The notes under the pieces are model-generated. The model was given only the letters and a program-made list of their open reading frames with translations. It did not search any database and had not been told where the DNA came from. This document shows positions 55,697 to 64,000 of a stretch of DNA of 64,000 nucleotides, in pieces. Each line of letters starts with the position of its first letter. Position 1 is the first letter of the stretch. Source of the stretch: Roseicella sp. DB1501 (GTDB lineage Bacteria; Pseudomonadota; Alphaproteobacteria; Acetobacterales; Acetobacteraceae); the NCBI RefSeq assembly GCF_013112485.1, contig NZ_JABFHG010000002.1, positions 186,001 to 250,000 of the forward strand, given 5' to 3'. Made by a program: the position numbers and the translations under genes.

Positions 55697-57025
55697 TCAG
55701 AGGGCGATGCGCAGCCGCACCTGGACCAGGTTGCGGTCGAATTCCTCGAAGCCGCCGGTCGCCTGGAAGCGCTGGATATAGGAATAGGTTCCGAGAATCG
55801 ACATGCTGCGATTGAGCAGGTAGCGCGCCGAGGCGATGAAGACGCCATCGAGCGCGGTCTCGCTGGGGCTTGGATATTCGCGGTAGTCGACACGGAGCTG
55901 GCCGCCGAAGATGAGGTTGCGGCGGAATTCGTGGTCGACCGACACGCCGCCATAGGTGCGGGTGTAGCTGACCGCATTCTGCCGGATCGATTCCTCGATG
56001 GTCCGCGCCACGTTGAAGCGGACCGTGGTCAGCAGGGTGGGCGCCCAGGTGAGCTGGGCATCGACCGCGGGGCCGCTGAGCGGCTTGATCCCCGGGCCCT
56101 GGAAGGTGCGCTCCTGGTAGCCGATATTGACATTGGCCTGCCAGACGCCGTCGAAGTCGTAGCGGAAGCCGGCCAGGACGGCCCAGGTGAAGCTGTCGCG
56201 CGGGTGCGAGATCGCCTGGGTGTAGCTGACATCCTGCAAGCGCAGCTGCAGCGTGGCGAAGCGGTTCTCGTCGATGGCGTAGTTGGTGCCGACGGTCCCG
56301 ACCACGGTGTCGAAGTCGTTTTGCGACACCGTGTTGCGAACGCCGTTCACGGTGAAGTCGTCATACCGGAAGGTGCGGTAATAGCCGTTGCCGAACAGCC
56401 CGACCCGGTTGAAGCGGGTATTGCCGTTGATCGTGAACTCGTCGGAGCTGTAGGGAACCGGCCTGGTAACACCCGCGGTCTGCACATCTGGGCTGAAGAC
56501 GTCCAGGTGGTCCCGGATGTGCCGGTACCGACCTTCCAGGTTGGAGAAGGCATTGAAATCGTAACGGCCATAGCCGCCGATTTCCCAATCCGTCCAGTCG
56601 AAGCCGCTGTTGCTGAAATATTGCCGGGCATCCATATTGGCGAAGGCACCGAGAGCGTGCGTCGTCCAGTTGCTGTCGAGGTTGACCGCCAGAGCCTCGT
56701 CCACGAAGCCGTCCGACTTTCGGTTGCTCTTCGTGCCTTGCAGGTTGCTGTCGAAGCCCGGGCCGACATCGACCACCCCGTTCAGGACGAAGCTGCCCAG
56801 CCGCACACCCAGTGGGGCATAGTCCCGCCTTTGCCGCGAATCGACCGTCACGCCGCGTTCCACGTCCTGGCGCGTGATGCCGGTGGCCGCCGGCGGGCCG
56901 ATGAACAGCGGCTGGCCGATGGCCAAGGGCTGTTGCGCCAGGGCCCCGGAGACGGGCAACGCGCTGACGGGCAATGCGCCAAGGAGCAGCGCCCCCGCAA
57001 CCCGGGCCGGAATTCTGCTCACCAT
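55697..57025 (-). CDS. outer-membrane beta-barrel protein of polysaccharide region
   Basis: The 442-residue protein has a signal peptide (to about residue 30, ALAQ), a short N-terminal plug-like part and then many alternating strands rich in Tyr, Phe and Asn. Examples are GRYDFNAFSNLEGRYRHI, GNGYYRTFRYDDFTVNG and GFRYDFDGVWQANVNIGYQ. It ends in a strand (NLVQVRLRIAL) with an aliphatic last residue rather than Phe. The pattern fits an outer-membrane barrel of the kind found with exopolysaccharide genes. Function is not known. GGGGGG lies 3 bases before ATG 57025. Confidence 0.8.
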   Translation of the reverse strand: MVSRIPARVAGALLLGALPVSALPVSGALAQQPLAIGQPLFIGPPAATGITRQDVERGVTVDSRQRRDYAPLGVRLGSFVLNGVVDVGPGFDSNLQGTKSNRKSDGFVDEALAVNLDSNWTTHALGAFANMDARQYFSNSGFDWTDWEIGGYGRYDFNAFSNLEGRYRHIRDHLDVFSPDVQTAGVTRPVPYSSDEFTINGNTRFNRVGLFGNGYYRTFRYDDFTVNGVRNTVSQNDFDTVVGTVGTNYAIDENRFATLQLRLQDVSYTQAISHPRDSFTWAVLAGFRYDFDGVWQANVNIGYQERTFQGPGIKPLSGPAVDAQLTWAPTLLTTVRFNVARTIEESIRQNAVSYTRTYGGVSVDHEFRRNLIFGGQLRVDYREYPSPSETALDGVFIASARYLLNRSMSILGTYSYIQRFQATGGFEEFDRNLVQVRLRIAL

Positions 57026-57418
57026 AATCCCCCCAAATCCCACGACATGTCTGCTAGCATGACGTCGCCGCGATTGCGACAAAGCGCAACGGTCACGTTC
57101 GGTCGTATCGAAAACTGTGTCCCGACTGTGTTTTCCAGCACCTCCCCTGGTCAGCAAGGCCTATCAGACTCGCTCCCAGGACTTATGTGGGAGCGTGCCC
57201 CAATGGCCCTGAGCTTCATGAGCGGTTAATACCCTCATAGAAAGTCTAATAAAGCTTGCACACATCGGGGCCTGCGTGCGTATTCGGCACGTCGCCAACC
57301 CACGCATAAGTCGTATGGTTTGGCTCCTGTTCGCGCCGTGCGGGAGCGCTCCCGCCCCTGCCGAGTGGAAGCGAAGTCAGGCGCCGCTCCCCGGAGCGGC
57401 CCACATCGGAGCCTATGA
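57026..57418. promoter_or_regulatory. 393-base divergent control region with three dyads
   Basis: It separates the barrel gene from the type I secretion operon. An AT-rich block at 57225-57260 is followed by a possible plus-strand promoter, TTGCAC (57256-57261) and CGTATT (57279-57284), 17 apart. Three dyads stand out: CGCTCCCA/TGGGAGCG (57171-57195), the 16-bp palindrome GCGGGAGCGCTCCCGC (57340-57355), and GCCGCTCC/GGAGCGGC (57383-57400), the last just before the ribosome-binding site. They share GGAGC/GCTCC cores and may bind one regulator. Confidence 0.45.
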
Positions 57419-57847
57419 ATGGCCAATACCACGACCCTCCGGCCGGAATCGTCCGGACCGCCCGAGGCCCCCCTCCCCGCGCCCACTGCCGGCGACATCA
57501 CCGCTTTCCGCACCGGACGGGGGTCCGAGGAGCACGTGGTGGACCTGCTGGCCTTCGCCCTCGGCGTTGAGGCCGGCGAGCCGGCCACGCCCGAAACGGT
57601 CGCCCGGCTGCGGCAGCAGGCCGAGGCAGCGCTCAGCGCCCATTCGTTCCGCTACCTGCACAACTCGATCGAGGACATCCGGCGCGAGGCGGCGGCCGAG
57701 CAGCTCGCCAAGCTGCCGCGCCCGCCCGGCTTCGGGACAATGGTCCTGGCCAACCTCCTCGCCCTCCTTCTCTTCGGCATCGTCGCCGCCTGGCTGGCGC
57801 TGCATCCCGCAACCCTGGCCGGCCTCGCCGGCCTCCAGGCAGGCTGA
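57419..57847 (+). CDS. unknown protein with one C-terminal membrane segment
   Basis: The 142-residue protein has a polar, Pro-rich N-terminus, a helical middle (residues 40-95) and one membrane helix (about 107-130, MVLANLLALLLFGIVAAWLA). No family is recognised. GGAG seven bases before ATG 57419 is a good site. Its stop is 3 bases before the secretion ATPase gene, so it belongs to that operon and may be an accessory of the exporter. Confidence 0.65.
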   Translation: MANTTTLRPESSGPPEAPLPAPTAGDITAFRTGRGSEEHVVDLLAFALGVEAGEPATPETVARLRQQAEAALSAHSFRYLHNSIEDIRREAAAEQLAKLPRPPGFGTMVLANLLALLLFGIVAAWLALHPATLAGLAGLQAG

Positions 57848-57850
57848 CGC

Positions 57851-59617
57851 ATGTCCTACGCTAGGCTCACTGGTCCCACGGCCGGCTTCGAATCCCAGGC
57901 TCAAACCCCGCTCCAGAAGGCCCTGCGCGCCTGCCGCAAGCAGTTCATCCTGGTCGGCGTCTTCAGCGGCGTGGTGAACCTGCTGCAGCTCACCACCTCC
58001 ATCTACATGATGCAGGTCTTCGACCGGGTGCTGGCCAGCCGCATCCTCGACACCCTGTACTTCCTCTCCCTCATCGCCATCTTCGCCACCCTGGTCCTGG
58101 CCTTGCTCGAGGCGGTCCGCGGCCAGGTGATGCAGCGGCTCGCCACCTGGGTGGAGCACCGGGTGGCGCCCGAGGGCTTTGTCCGCGCCATCGAGAGCAC
58201 GCTGCGCGGCCGCCCCTACCGCATGGAGGCGCTGCGCGACCTGGCGGTCTGCCGCAGCTTCCTCGGCTCGCAGGGCGCGCTCTCCCTCTATGACGTGCCC
58301 TGGGTGCCGATCTACCTCGCCTTCATCTTCTCGCTGCACTGGGTGATGGGCTGCATCGCCCTCGGCGGCGCGGTGATCCTGTTCTCCCTCACCCTGCTCA
58401 GCGAGGTCTCGACCTCGAAGCTGCTGAAGGAGGCGAACATCGCCAGCATGGCCTCGCAGCGCCGGGCCGAGAGCATCACCCGCAATGCCGAAGTGATCGA
58501 CAGCATGGGCATGCTGCCGGCGGTCATCGGCCAGTGGCGGGAATCGGTCGCCGCCATGGCCGAGCCGCAGCAGCGCGCCGCGGACCGGGCCGCCATGCTC
58601 GTCGCCGCGACCAAGTTCTTCCGCCTCGCGGTGCAGATCGGCATCCTCGGCGTCGGCGCCTATCTGGTGCTACAGCAGGAGCTGACCTCGGGCGCCTCGA
58701 TCGCCGGCTCCATCATCATGGGCCGGGCGCTGGCCCCGGTCGAGCAGATGATCGGCGGCTGGAAGCAGCTCGTTTCCGCCCGGCAGTCCTTCCGGCGGCT
58801 GCAGACCTTCCTGACCCAGCCGCGGCTGCGCCCGGCCGGCATGCCGCTGCCCGAGCCGACCGGCCGCCTGAGCGTTGAGCGCGTCTCCTACGCCTTCCCG
58901 GGCCAGGGCGTGGCGCTGATCAAGGGCGTGAATTTCAGCCTGCAGCCGGGCGAGAGCCTGGCGATCATCGGCCCCTCGGCCGCCGGCAAGACCACGCTGA
59001 TCCGGCTGCTGATCGGCACGCTGCCGCCCTCGGCCGGCACCGTCCGCCTCGACGGCGCCGATGTCTACCAGTGGATGCGCGAGGATTTCGGCCGCCATGT
59101 CGGCTACCTGCCGCAAGATGTCGAGCTCTTCGACGGCACCGTCTTCAACAACATCGCCCGCATGGCGGAGGCGGAGCCCGAGGCCGTCTACGAGGCGGCG
59201 AAGCTCGCCGGCTGCCATGAGATGATCCTGCGCCTGCCCAACGGCTACGAGACGCAGATCGGCGATGGCGGCCAGCATCTCTCGGGCGGCCAGCGGCAGC
59301 TCGTCGGCCTGGCGCGGGCGATGTTCGGCCGGCCGAAGCTGATCGTGCTCGACGAGCCGAACAGCAACCTCGACGGCGATTCCGAGGAGGCGCTGACCGC
59401 CGCGCTCGAGCGGCTGAAGGAGCAGGGCACCACCGTCGTCCTCGTCTCGCACCGCCCGACCCTGGTGCAGGGCGTCGACAAGGTGCTGCTGCTGAAGGAT
59501 GGCGCGCTCGAGATGTTCGGGCCGCGCACCGAGGTGCTGAAGCGCCTGATGACCCCCCGCCCGGCCGAGGTCCCGACCCCGCCCGCCCCGCAGCGCCTTG
59601 AGGGGAGTGCCGCCTGA
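57851..59617 (+). CDS. type I secretion system permease/ATPase (PrtD family)
   Basis: The 588-residue inner-membrane ABC exporter has a membrane domain (about 25-320) with SIYMMQVFDRVLASR and DVPWVPIYLAFIFSLHW. The ATPase has Walker A GPSAAGKTT, LSGGQRQLVGLARAMFG and Walker B LIVLDEPNSNLD. It has no N-terminal peptidase domain. Such proteins export RTX-type proteins or glycanases with an adaptor and TolC. The next gene supplies the adaptor; a TolC is not in view. Confidence 0.93.
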   Translation: MSYARLTGPTAGFESQAQTPLQKALRACRKQFILVGVFSGVVNLLQLTTSIYMMQVFDRVLASRILDTLYFLSLIAIFATLVLALLEAVRGQVMQRLATWVEHRVAPEGFVRAIESTLRGRPYRMEALRDLAVCRSFLGSQGALSLYDVPWVPIYLAFIFSLHWVMGCIALGGAVILFSLTLLSEVSTSKLLKEANIASMASQRRAESITRNAEVIDSMGMLPAVIGQWRESVAAMAEPQQRAADRAAMLVAATKFFRLAVQIGILGVGAYLVLQQELTSGASIAGSIIMGRALAPVEQMIGGWKQLVSARQSFRRLQTFLTQPRLRPAGMPLPEPTGRLSVERVSYAFPGQGVALIKGVNFSLQPGESLAIIGPSAAGKTTLIRLLIGTLPPSAGTVRLDGADVYQWMREDFGRHVGYLPQDVELFDGTVFNNIARMAEAEPEAVYEAAKLAGCHEMILRLPNGYETQIGDGGQHLSGGQRQLVGLARAMFGRPKLIVLDEPNSNLDGDSEEALTAALERLKEQGTTVVLVSHRPTLVQGVDKVLLLKDGALEMFGPRTEVLKRLMTPRPAEVPTPPAPQRLEGSAA

Positions 59618-61026
59618 TGAGCGCGACCGCAGAGAATCCCAACGCCCTGACGCCCGCCGCGCCGCGGAGCCTGGCACCGCTGCCGAAGAACCCCCTCGGC
59701 AGCCACCTGCCCGCCTTCCCCTTCAACCCGCTGCTCGACGCCCCGGCGCCGCGGACCCGGGTGCCGATGCTCATCGGCCTTACAGTCTTCGTCGTCTTCG
59801 TCCTCGGCTTCGCCGTCTGGGCCGGCTGGGCGCCGCTCGCCGAGGCGGCGGTCGCGCCCGGCGTCATCAAGGTCGAGGGGACGCGCCGCACCATCCAGCA
59901 TCTCGAGGGCGGCATCGTCCGGGAGATCCTCTTCCACGACGGCTCGAAGGTGAAGGCGGGCGACGTCATCATGCGGCTGGACGCGATCCAGTCCGACAGC
60001 GTGCTGGAGACGCAGCGGGCGCAGCGCTGGGCGCTGCTGGCGCAGGATGCGCGGCTCGATGCCGAGATCCGGCAGGCCCGCCAGATCACCTTCCCCGACG
60101 ACCTGCGCACCAGCACCGATCCGCGCGCCATCGAGGCGGTGACCGGCCAGAGCGCGCTCTTCGAGACGCGCCAGGCCAACCTCAACAGCCAGGTGCAGGT
60201 GCTGCAGGCCCGGATTGACCAGCAGCACGCCTTCATCAGCGGCGCCAACGGCCAGCTCAAGGCGACGGAGCAGCAGCTCGCCTATGCCCGGCAGGAGGAG
60301 CAGATGCGCAACGCCCTGGTGAAGCAGGGCCTGGGCCGCCTGCCGGAGCTGCTGGCCCTGCAGCGCGCCACCGCCTCGCTCGAGGGCAGCATCCAGGACC
60401 TGAAGGGCCAGATCGAGCGCGCCAACGCCTCGATCCTCGAATCCCGCCAGCAGATCAGGACGACGATCGAGCAGCGCCTCTCCGAGGCGGCGGGCGACCG
60501 CCGCGACGTCCGCGCCAAGCTGGCCGAGGCGGAGGAGAAGCTGCGGGCGGCGGTCGATGTCGCGCAGCGCCGCGAGATCGTCGCGCCGGAGAGCGGCACG
60601 CTGGTGAACCAGAAGGTCTTCACCCTGGGCGCGGTGGTGAAGCCGGGCGACCAGATCTTCGACCTGGTGCCGGACCGCGACCGCATGGTGGCCGAGGTGA
60701 ACGTCCAGCCCAACGACATCGACGTGGTCTATCCCGGCCTCAAGTCGGAGGTGCGGCTGCCGGCCTTCAAGCAGCGCCTCGTGCCCTACCTGCACGGCCA
60801 CGTCACCTGGATCGCCGCCGACGTCACCACCAACGAGCAGTCGCGGCAGCAATACTACCGGGCCTATGTGCTGATCGAGCCGGACCAGCTCGCGCATCTG
60901 CCGAACGTGACGCTGGTGCCGGGCATGCCGGTGGAGGCGCATATCCAGATCGGCCAGCGCACCTTCTGGCACTACCTGACCCAGCCGCTGCGCGACAGCT
61001 TCGCCCGCGCCTTCCGCGAGCAATAG
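59617..61026 (+). CDS. HlyD-family type I secretion periplasmic adaptor
   Basis: The 469-residue membrane-fusion protein has one N-terminal membrane helix (about 48-70, MLIGLTVFVVFVLGFAVWAG). A lipoyl-like half (GVIKVEGTRRTIQHLEGGIV) is followed by a long coiled-coil hairpin (about 130-310), the second lipoyl half (IVAPESGTLVNQKVFTLGAVV) and a beta-barrel region. Its ATG shares one base with the ATPase stop, and AGGGGAG precedes it. It should link the ABC exporter to an outer-membrane channel. Confidence 0.93.
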   Translation: MSATAENPNALTPAAPRSLAPLPKNPLGSHLPAFPFNPLLDAPAPRTRVPMLIGLTVFVVFVLGFAVWAGWAPLAEAAVAPGVIKVEGTRRTIQHLEGGIVREILFHDGSKVKAGDVIMRLDAIQSDSVLETQRAQRWALLAQDARLDAEIRQARQITFPDDLRTSTDPRAIEAVTGQSALFETRQANLNSQVQVLQARIDQQHAFISGANGQLKATEQQLAYARQEEQMRNALVKQGLGRLPELLALQRATASLEGSIQDLKGQIERANASILESRQQIRTTIEQRLSEAAGDRRDVRAKLAEAEEKLRAAVDVAQRREIVAPESGTLVNQKVFTLGAVVKPGDQIFDLVPDRDRMVAEVNVQPNDIDVVYPGLKSEVRLPAFKQRLVPYLHGHVTWIAADVTTNEQSRQQYYRAYVLIEPDQLAHLPNVTLVPGMPVEAHIQIGQRTFWHYLTQPLRDSFARAFREQ

Positions 61027-61104
61027 AGCAGGTCGCCGCAGGGCGGCATCACCCGCGCGGCGGCGACACGGAACGCCGCCGCGCCACCAGCCGGAGAACA
61101 TGCC

Positions 61105-61380
61105 ATGACCACCGCACCCACGATCTTCGCCGACGGCATCCTCGACGCCAATGTCAGCTATGGCGTGGCGCGCCTGACGCTGGCCCAGACCGGGCCCGAG
61201 GGGAAGCCGATGGCCGCCGGCCAGCTCGTCGTCCCGCTCATCCAGCTGCCGGGCATCGTCAACGGCCTGACTGGCCTGCTGAAGCAGGTCGAGACCAAGA
61301 TCCGCGAGCAGCAGGCGCAGCAGCAGCAGACCGGCGGCGGCACCGCCGAGCCCGCCAGCAGCGCCTTCCGCTTCGGCTGA
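61105..61380 (+). CDS. small unknown protein after the type I secretion genes
   Basis: The 91-residue protein has no signal peptide and no membrane helix. Its first half (ILDANVSYGVARLTLAQTG) reads as beta strands. A helix (GLTGLLKQVETKIREQQAQ) and a Gln-rich, Gly-rich tail ending SSAFRFG follow. GGAGAA lies 7 bases before the ATG. It is not an RTX protein. It could be a substrate, chaperone or regulator of the exporter; none can be chosen. Confidence 0.6.
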   Translation: MTTAPTIFADGILDANVSYGVARLTLAQTGPEGKPMAAGQLVVPLIQLPGIVNGLTGLLKQVETKIREQQAQQQQTGGGTAEPASSAFRFG

Positions 61381-61484
61381 TTCTCCTTGCCGGTGCCGGG
61401 CGCGCCGCGTCCGGCACCGGACCGAATGGGCCGGACAGGACGGCCTGAAGACGGCGCCAGGGCCGCCCTCCCGCGAGGCCTGCC
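61381..61484. other. spacer between the secretion operon and repeat copy 4
   Basis: About 100 GC-rich bases with no gene and no clear terminator. It includes the short dyad GCGCC/GGCGC around 61407-61416 and 61454-61459, too far apart to count as a hairpin. Confidence 0.3.
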
Positions 61485-61590
61485 CTGGACCATGATCCGC
61501 TCACACAGGGTCGCGGATCAGGGTCTAGCCCTTGTTTGATCGCATGCTTCACGTCTTTCGGTGAGTCCACCTCAAGCGATCATGCTCTAG
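61485..61590. repeat. family B CTAG-bounded repeat, copy 4
   Basis: This 106-bp copy begins CTGGACCATGATCCGC and ends GCGATCATGCTCTAG. It is the most divergent copy (GATCAGGGTCTAGCCC in the middle). Its last CTAG (61587-61590) includes the galE stop codon. Confidence 0.85.
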
Positions 61591-62585
61591 CCGCGGTCGT
61601 CGTAGCCCTTCGGATGCGACGAGTGCCAGTTCCAGGCGGTGCGGACGATGTCGTCGAGCGCGCCGAAGCGCGGCGTCCAACCCGTCTCCGCCCGCAGCCG
61701 GGCGGAGGAGGCGACCAGCACCGCCGGGTCGCCGGCCCGCCGCGGCCCGAGGGAATGCGGCACCTTGCGACCGCCGATCCGCTCCACCGCCTCGATCACC
61801 TGCCGCACCGAATAGCCGGTGCCGTTGCCGATGTTGTAGCGGCAGCTCGTCTCGCGCAGCCGGTCGAGCACGCGGATATGCGCCTCCGCCAGGTCGAGCA
61901 CATGGACGTAGTCGCGCACGCAGGTGCCGTCCGGCGTCGGGTAGTCGGTGCCGAAGACGGTGAGCGGCGGCCGGATGCCGAGCGCGGCGCCGATGGCGAG
62001 CGGCACCAGATGCGATTCCGGCTCGTGGTCCTCGCCGATGCGCCCCTCCGGATCCGCCCCGGCGGCGTTGAAGTAGCGCAGGCAGGCCGAGCGCAGGCCA
62101 TGCACCTGGTCGGCCCAGGCGAGCGCCTTCTCCACCATGAGCTTGCTCTCGCCATAGGCATTGGTCGGCGCGAGCTCGGCCTCCTCCGGGATCGGCACCT
62201 GCCGCGGATTGCCGAAGAGCGCCGCGGTCGAGGAGAGGACGAATCGCAGGCAACCGGCCTTCACCGCGGCATCGGCCACGGCGAGGCTGTTCGACAGGTT
62301 CTCGCTGCAGTAGCGGAGCGGATCGCGCATGCTTTCGCCGACCAGGGAGAGGGCGGCGAAGTGGAATACTGCGTCGAATTTCCACGCCGCGAAGACCTCG
62401 GCCAGCCGGCGCCGGTCGGCGACATTCGCCTCGATCAGCTCGACGCCCGGCGGGACCGCGCCGCGGTGCCCCTGCCGCAGGTCGTCGACGACGACCACCT
62501 CCGCCCCGCGCTCGACCAAGGTGAGCACCAGGTGGCTGCCGACATAGCCAGCGCCGCCGGTGACCAGGAATCGCTGTCCATCCAT
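61587..62585 (-). CDS. galE: UDP-glucose 4-epimerase
   Basis: The 332-residue enzyme interconverts UDP-glucose and UDP-galactose. VTGGAGYVGSH (8-18) binds NAD, SSTAALFG gives the Ser/Thr, and Y144-K148 (NAYGESKLM) is the catalytic pair. ACLRYFNAAGADPEGRIGED and GTDYPTPDGTCVRDYVHVLDLAEAH are GalE signatures. ATG 62585 is chosen because the homologous part starts there. The TAG stop belongs to the family B repeat. It is 10 bases downstream of the tyrosine kinase gene and supplies a sugar donor for the same polysaccharide. Confidence 0.93.
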   Translation of the reverse strand: MDGQRFLVTGGAGYVGSHLVLTLVERGAEVVVVDDLRQGHRGAVPPGVELIEANVADRRRLAEVFAAWKFDAVFHFAALSLVGESMRDPLRYCSENLSNSLAVADAAVKAGCLRFVLSSTAALFGNPRQVPIPEEAELAPTNAYGESKLMVEKALAWADQVHGLRSACLRYFNAAGADPEGRIGEDHEPESHLVPLAIGAALGIRPPLTVFGTDYPTPDGTCVRDYVHVLDLAEAHIRVLDRLRETSCRYNIGNGTGYSVRQVIEAVERIGGRKVPHSLGPRRAGDPAVLVASSARLRAETGWTPRFGALDDIVRTAWNWHSSHPKGYDDRG

Positions 62586-62595
62586 GCGCAATCCC

Positions 62596-64000
62596 CTACT
62601 CCCTGAAATAGCCGCTGTAGCGGGGGTGGTACAATTCCGCGTCGGCGGAGCCCGACCGGCCATGCGCCCGTGCATCCACCTGCGTCAGCGCCGCGCCGAC
62701 GATCCGCGCATGCGCCTCTTCCAGCAGATCGAGCGACCGGCTGACGACTGATTGTGGAGTGTCTCCCCACCGAATACAAATCAAGGTTGCATCAGCGAGA
62801 CGTGCGACCACCCTGGCATCCGCCATCGCCAGGGCCGGCGGCGCGTCGAGCACGACGAGATCGTAGTCGCGGCGGACGCGGTCGAGCATGCCGACCATGG
62901 CCTCGGACATGAAGAGGCCGAGCGAGTGGATCTCCGCCGCTCCGGCCGGGATGTAGTCGAGGCTCGAGAGGTGGTCGCGGCGGATGATCCGCTCCAGCAC
63001 CGCCTGACCCAGCAGCAGGTCGGTCACGCCCGGCGCGCCCTCGCAGCGGAAGACCCGGCCGAGCGAGGGCTGCCGCACGTCGCAGTCGACGAGCAGCACC
63101 CGCTCGCCATTCATCGCCGCGGATCGCGCCAGGGAAACGGCCGTCACCGTCTTGCCCTCGCCCGGCCGCGCCGCCGTCACCACCACCACCCGCGGCGGCT
63201 CCGAGCCGAGCCAGAGGGCCGCCCGCAGCGCCCGCATGCTCTCGGCGAAGGGGCTGAGCGGCTTGCGGACGACGTAATCCTCGACCAGGTGCCGGCCGAG
63301 CAGGTGACGCCGCAGCATCGGCACCAGCGCGAGGCAGGGCAGGCCGAGGCCGGCGCGGACATCCTCGCCCGAGCGCAGCGTGCCATCCATCGTCTCGAGC
63401 AGCCAGATGAGCAGCAGGCCGAAGCCGATGCCGCAGGCCGCCGCCGCGAGGACGAGCAGCAACGTCCGCGGCGAGCTCGGCGCGCCGGGCAGCGTCGCGG
63501 GCGAGAGCAGCCTGGCATCCGGCCGCTCGATCGCCGCCTCCGAGGGCGCCTTCTGCGCCCGCTCGGTCACGGCCCGCAGCAGGCTCCGATTGGCCTCGGC
63601 CTCGCGCTCCAGCGCCGCCTGCTCGGCCGCGAGCGCCGGGGCGCCGCGGCCTGCGAGGGCGGCGCGCAACTCGGCGATGCGCGCCTCGGTCCGGGCGATG
63701 TCCTGCCGCAGTTGCGCGGCGCGGCTGTCGAGCCAGTCGCTGGCCTGCCGCAGCGCCACGAATTTCAGCTCGCGCTGATCGCCGATATGCAGCTCGGCGG
63801 CGAGGTTGGCCCCCTCCATCGCCAGGCGCGGATCCTCGGAGGAGAAGCCGAGCCGCAGCACCCGCGCATGCGGGACCGGCGCCGCCTGCAGCCGGTCGCG
63901 CACCGCCTCCGCCGCCGCCAGCTCGGCGCGCTCCTCCGCCGGCCGCGGCGCCGGCGCCGGCGTTCCGATCCAGCCCGCGAGCATGGGCGAGATCGTGCCG
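62596..64000 (-). CDS. polysaccharide co-polymerase/BY-type tyrosine kinase (partial, 5' end outside window)
   Basis: At least 467 codons are open to the right edge, so the N-terminus is missing. The visible part has a long periplasmic coiled region and a membrane helix (LLLVLAAAACGIGFGLLLIW). The cytoplasmic kinase has Walker A ARPGEGKTVTAV, Walker A' LLVDCDVRQPSLG and Walker B DLVVLDAPP. A C-terminal Tyr cluster (ELYHPRYSGYFRE) is the autophosphorylation site type of Wzc/ExoP. Such proteins control chain length and export of exopolysaccharide. Confidence 0.9.
   Translation of the reverse strand, partial: GTISPMLAGWIGTPAPAPRPAEERAELAAAEAVRDRLQAAPVPHARVLRLGFSSEDPRLAMEGANLAAELHIGDQRELKFVALRQASDWLDSRAAQLRQDIARTEARIAELRAALAGRGAPALAAEQAALEREAEANRSLLRAVTERAQKAPSEAAIERPDARLLSPATLPGAPSSPRTLLLVLAAAACGIGFGLLLIWLLETMDGTLRSGEDVRAGLGLPCLALVPMLRRHLLGRHLVEDYVVRKPLSPFAESMRALRAALWLGSEPPRVVVVTAARPGEGKTVTAVSLARSAAMNGERVLLVDCDVRQPSLGRVFRCEGAPGVTDLLLGQAVLERIIRRDHLSSLDYIPAGAAEIHSLGLFMSEAMVGMLDRVRRDYDLVVLDAPPALAMADARVVARLADATLICIRWGDTPQSVVSRSLDLLEEAHARIVGAALTQVDARAHGRSGSADAELYHPRYSGYFRE

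Overview
The window is a very GC-rich chromosomal segment of a flagellated, heterotrophic alphaproteobacterium. The best fit is Acetobacteraceae of the Roseomonas type. This rests on the cckA-like/recA/alaS neighbourhood, the flagellar export genes, the many Bug and peptide-type solute-binding proteins, and the CTAG-bounded intergenic repeats. The family assignment is inferred from gene content and needs a phylogeny to confirm. Because of the GC bias almost every real gene has long antisense or shifted open frames; these are not annotated.

Layout. 1-4.25 kb: the tail of an unknown gene, an MHS-type transporter and prpE. 4.37-6.9 kb: a divergent nucleotide-sugar pair (dehydrogenase and 4-epimerase). 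6.9-12.3 kb: an orphan TRAP binding protein, tRNA-Ser(GGA), cardiolipin synthase, mlaA and selO. 12.7-15.1 kb: a CoxG-like protein with a TPP enzyme. 15.1-19.6 kb: a catabolic operon on the minus strand (nitronate monooxygenase, two acyl-CoA dehydrogenases, Bug protein). 19.8-24.1 kb: a Baeyer-Villiger-type monooxygenase and small proteins. 24.1-28.2 kb: alaS and recA. 28.3-34.4 kb: flagellar basal body and export genes in two divergent operons, with a soluble CckA-like kinase overlapping the end of flhB. 34.6-39.5 kb: a Bug protein and a three-subunit molybdenum hydroxylase of the CO-dehydrogenase form II type. 39.6-53.8 kb: one dipeptide/oligopeptide ABC transporter preceded by six tandem paralogous binding proteins, one of them interrupted by a TAG codon. 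53.9-64 kb: an envelope polysaccharide region (GtrA, glycosyltransferase, outer-membrane barrel, type I secretion ABC/adaptor pair with two small unknown proteins, galE, tyrosine kinase running off the end).

Three families of short interspersed repeats mark gene ends. Family A (3 copies) and family C (2 copies) follow stop codons. Family B (4 copies, about 107 bp, CTAG-like ends) supplies the stop codon itself in three cases. No IS transposase, integrase, rRNA or CRISPR array was seen.

The most unusual items are the six-fold binding-protein array with its fresh-looking nonsense mutation, the family B repeats that form stop codons, and the type I exporter with two unrecognised small proteins inside the polysaccharide region.
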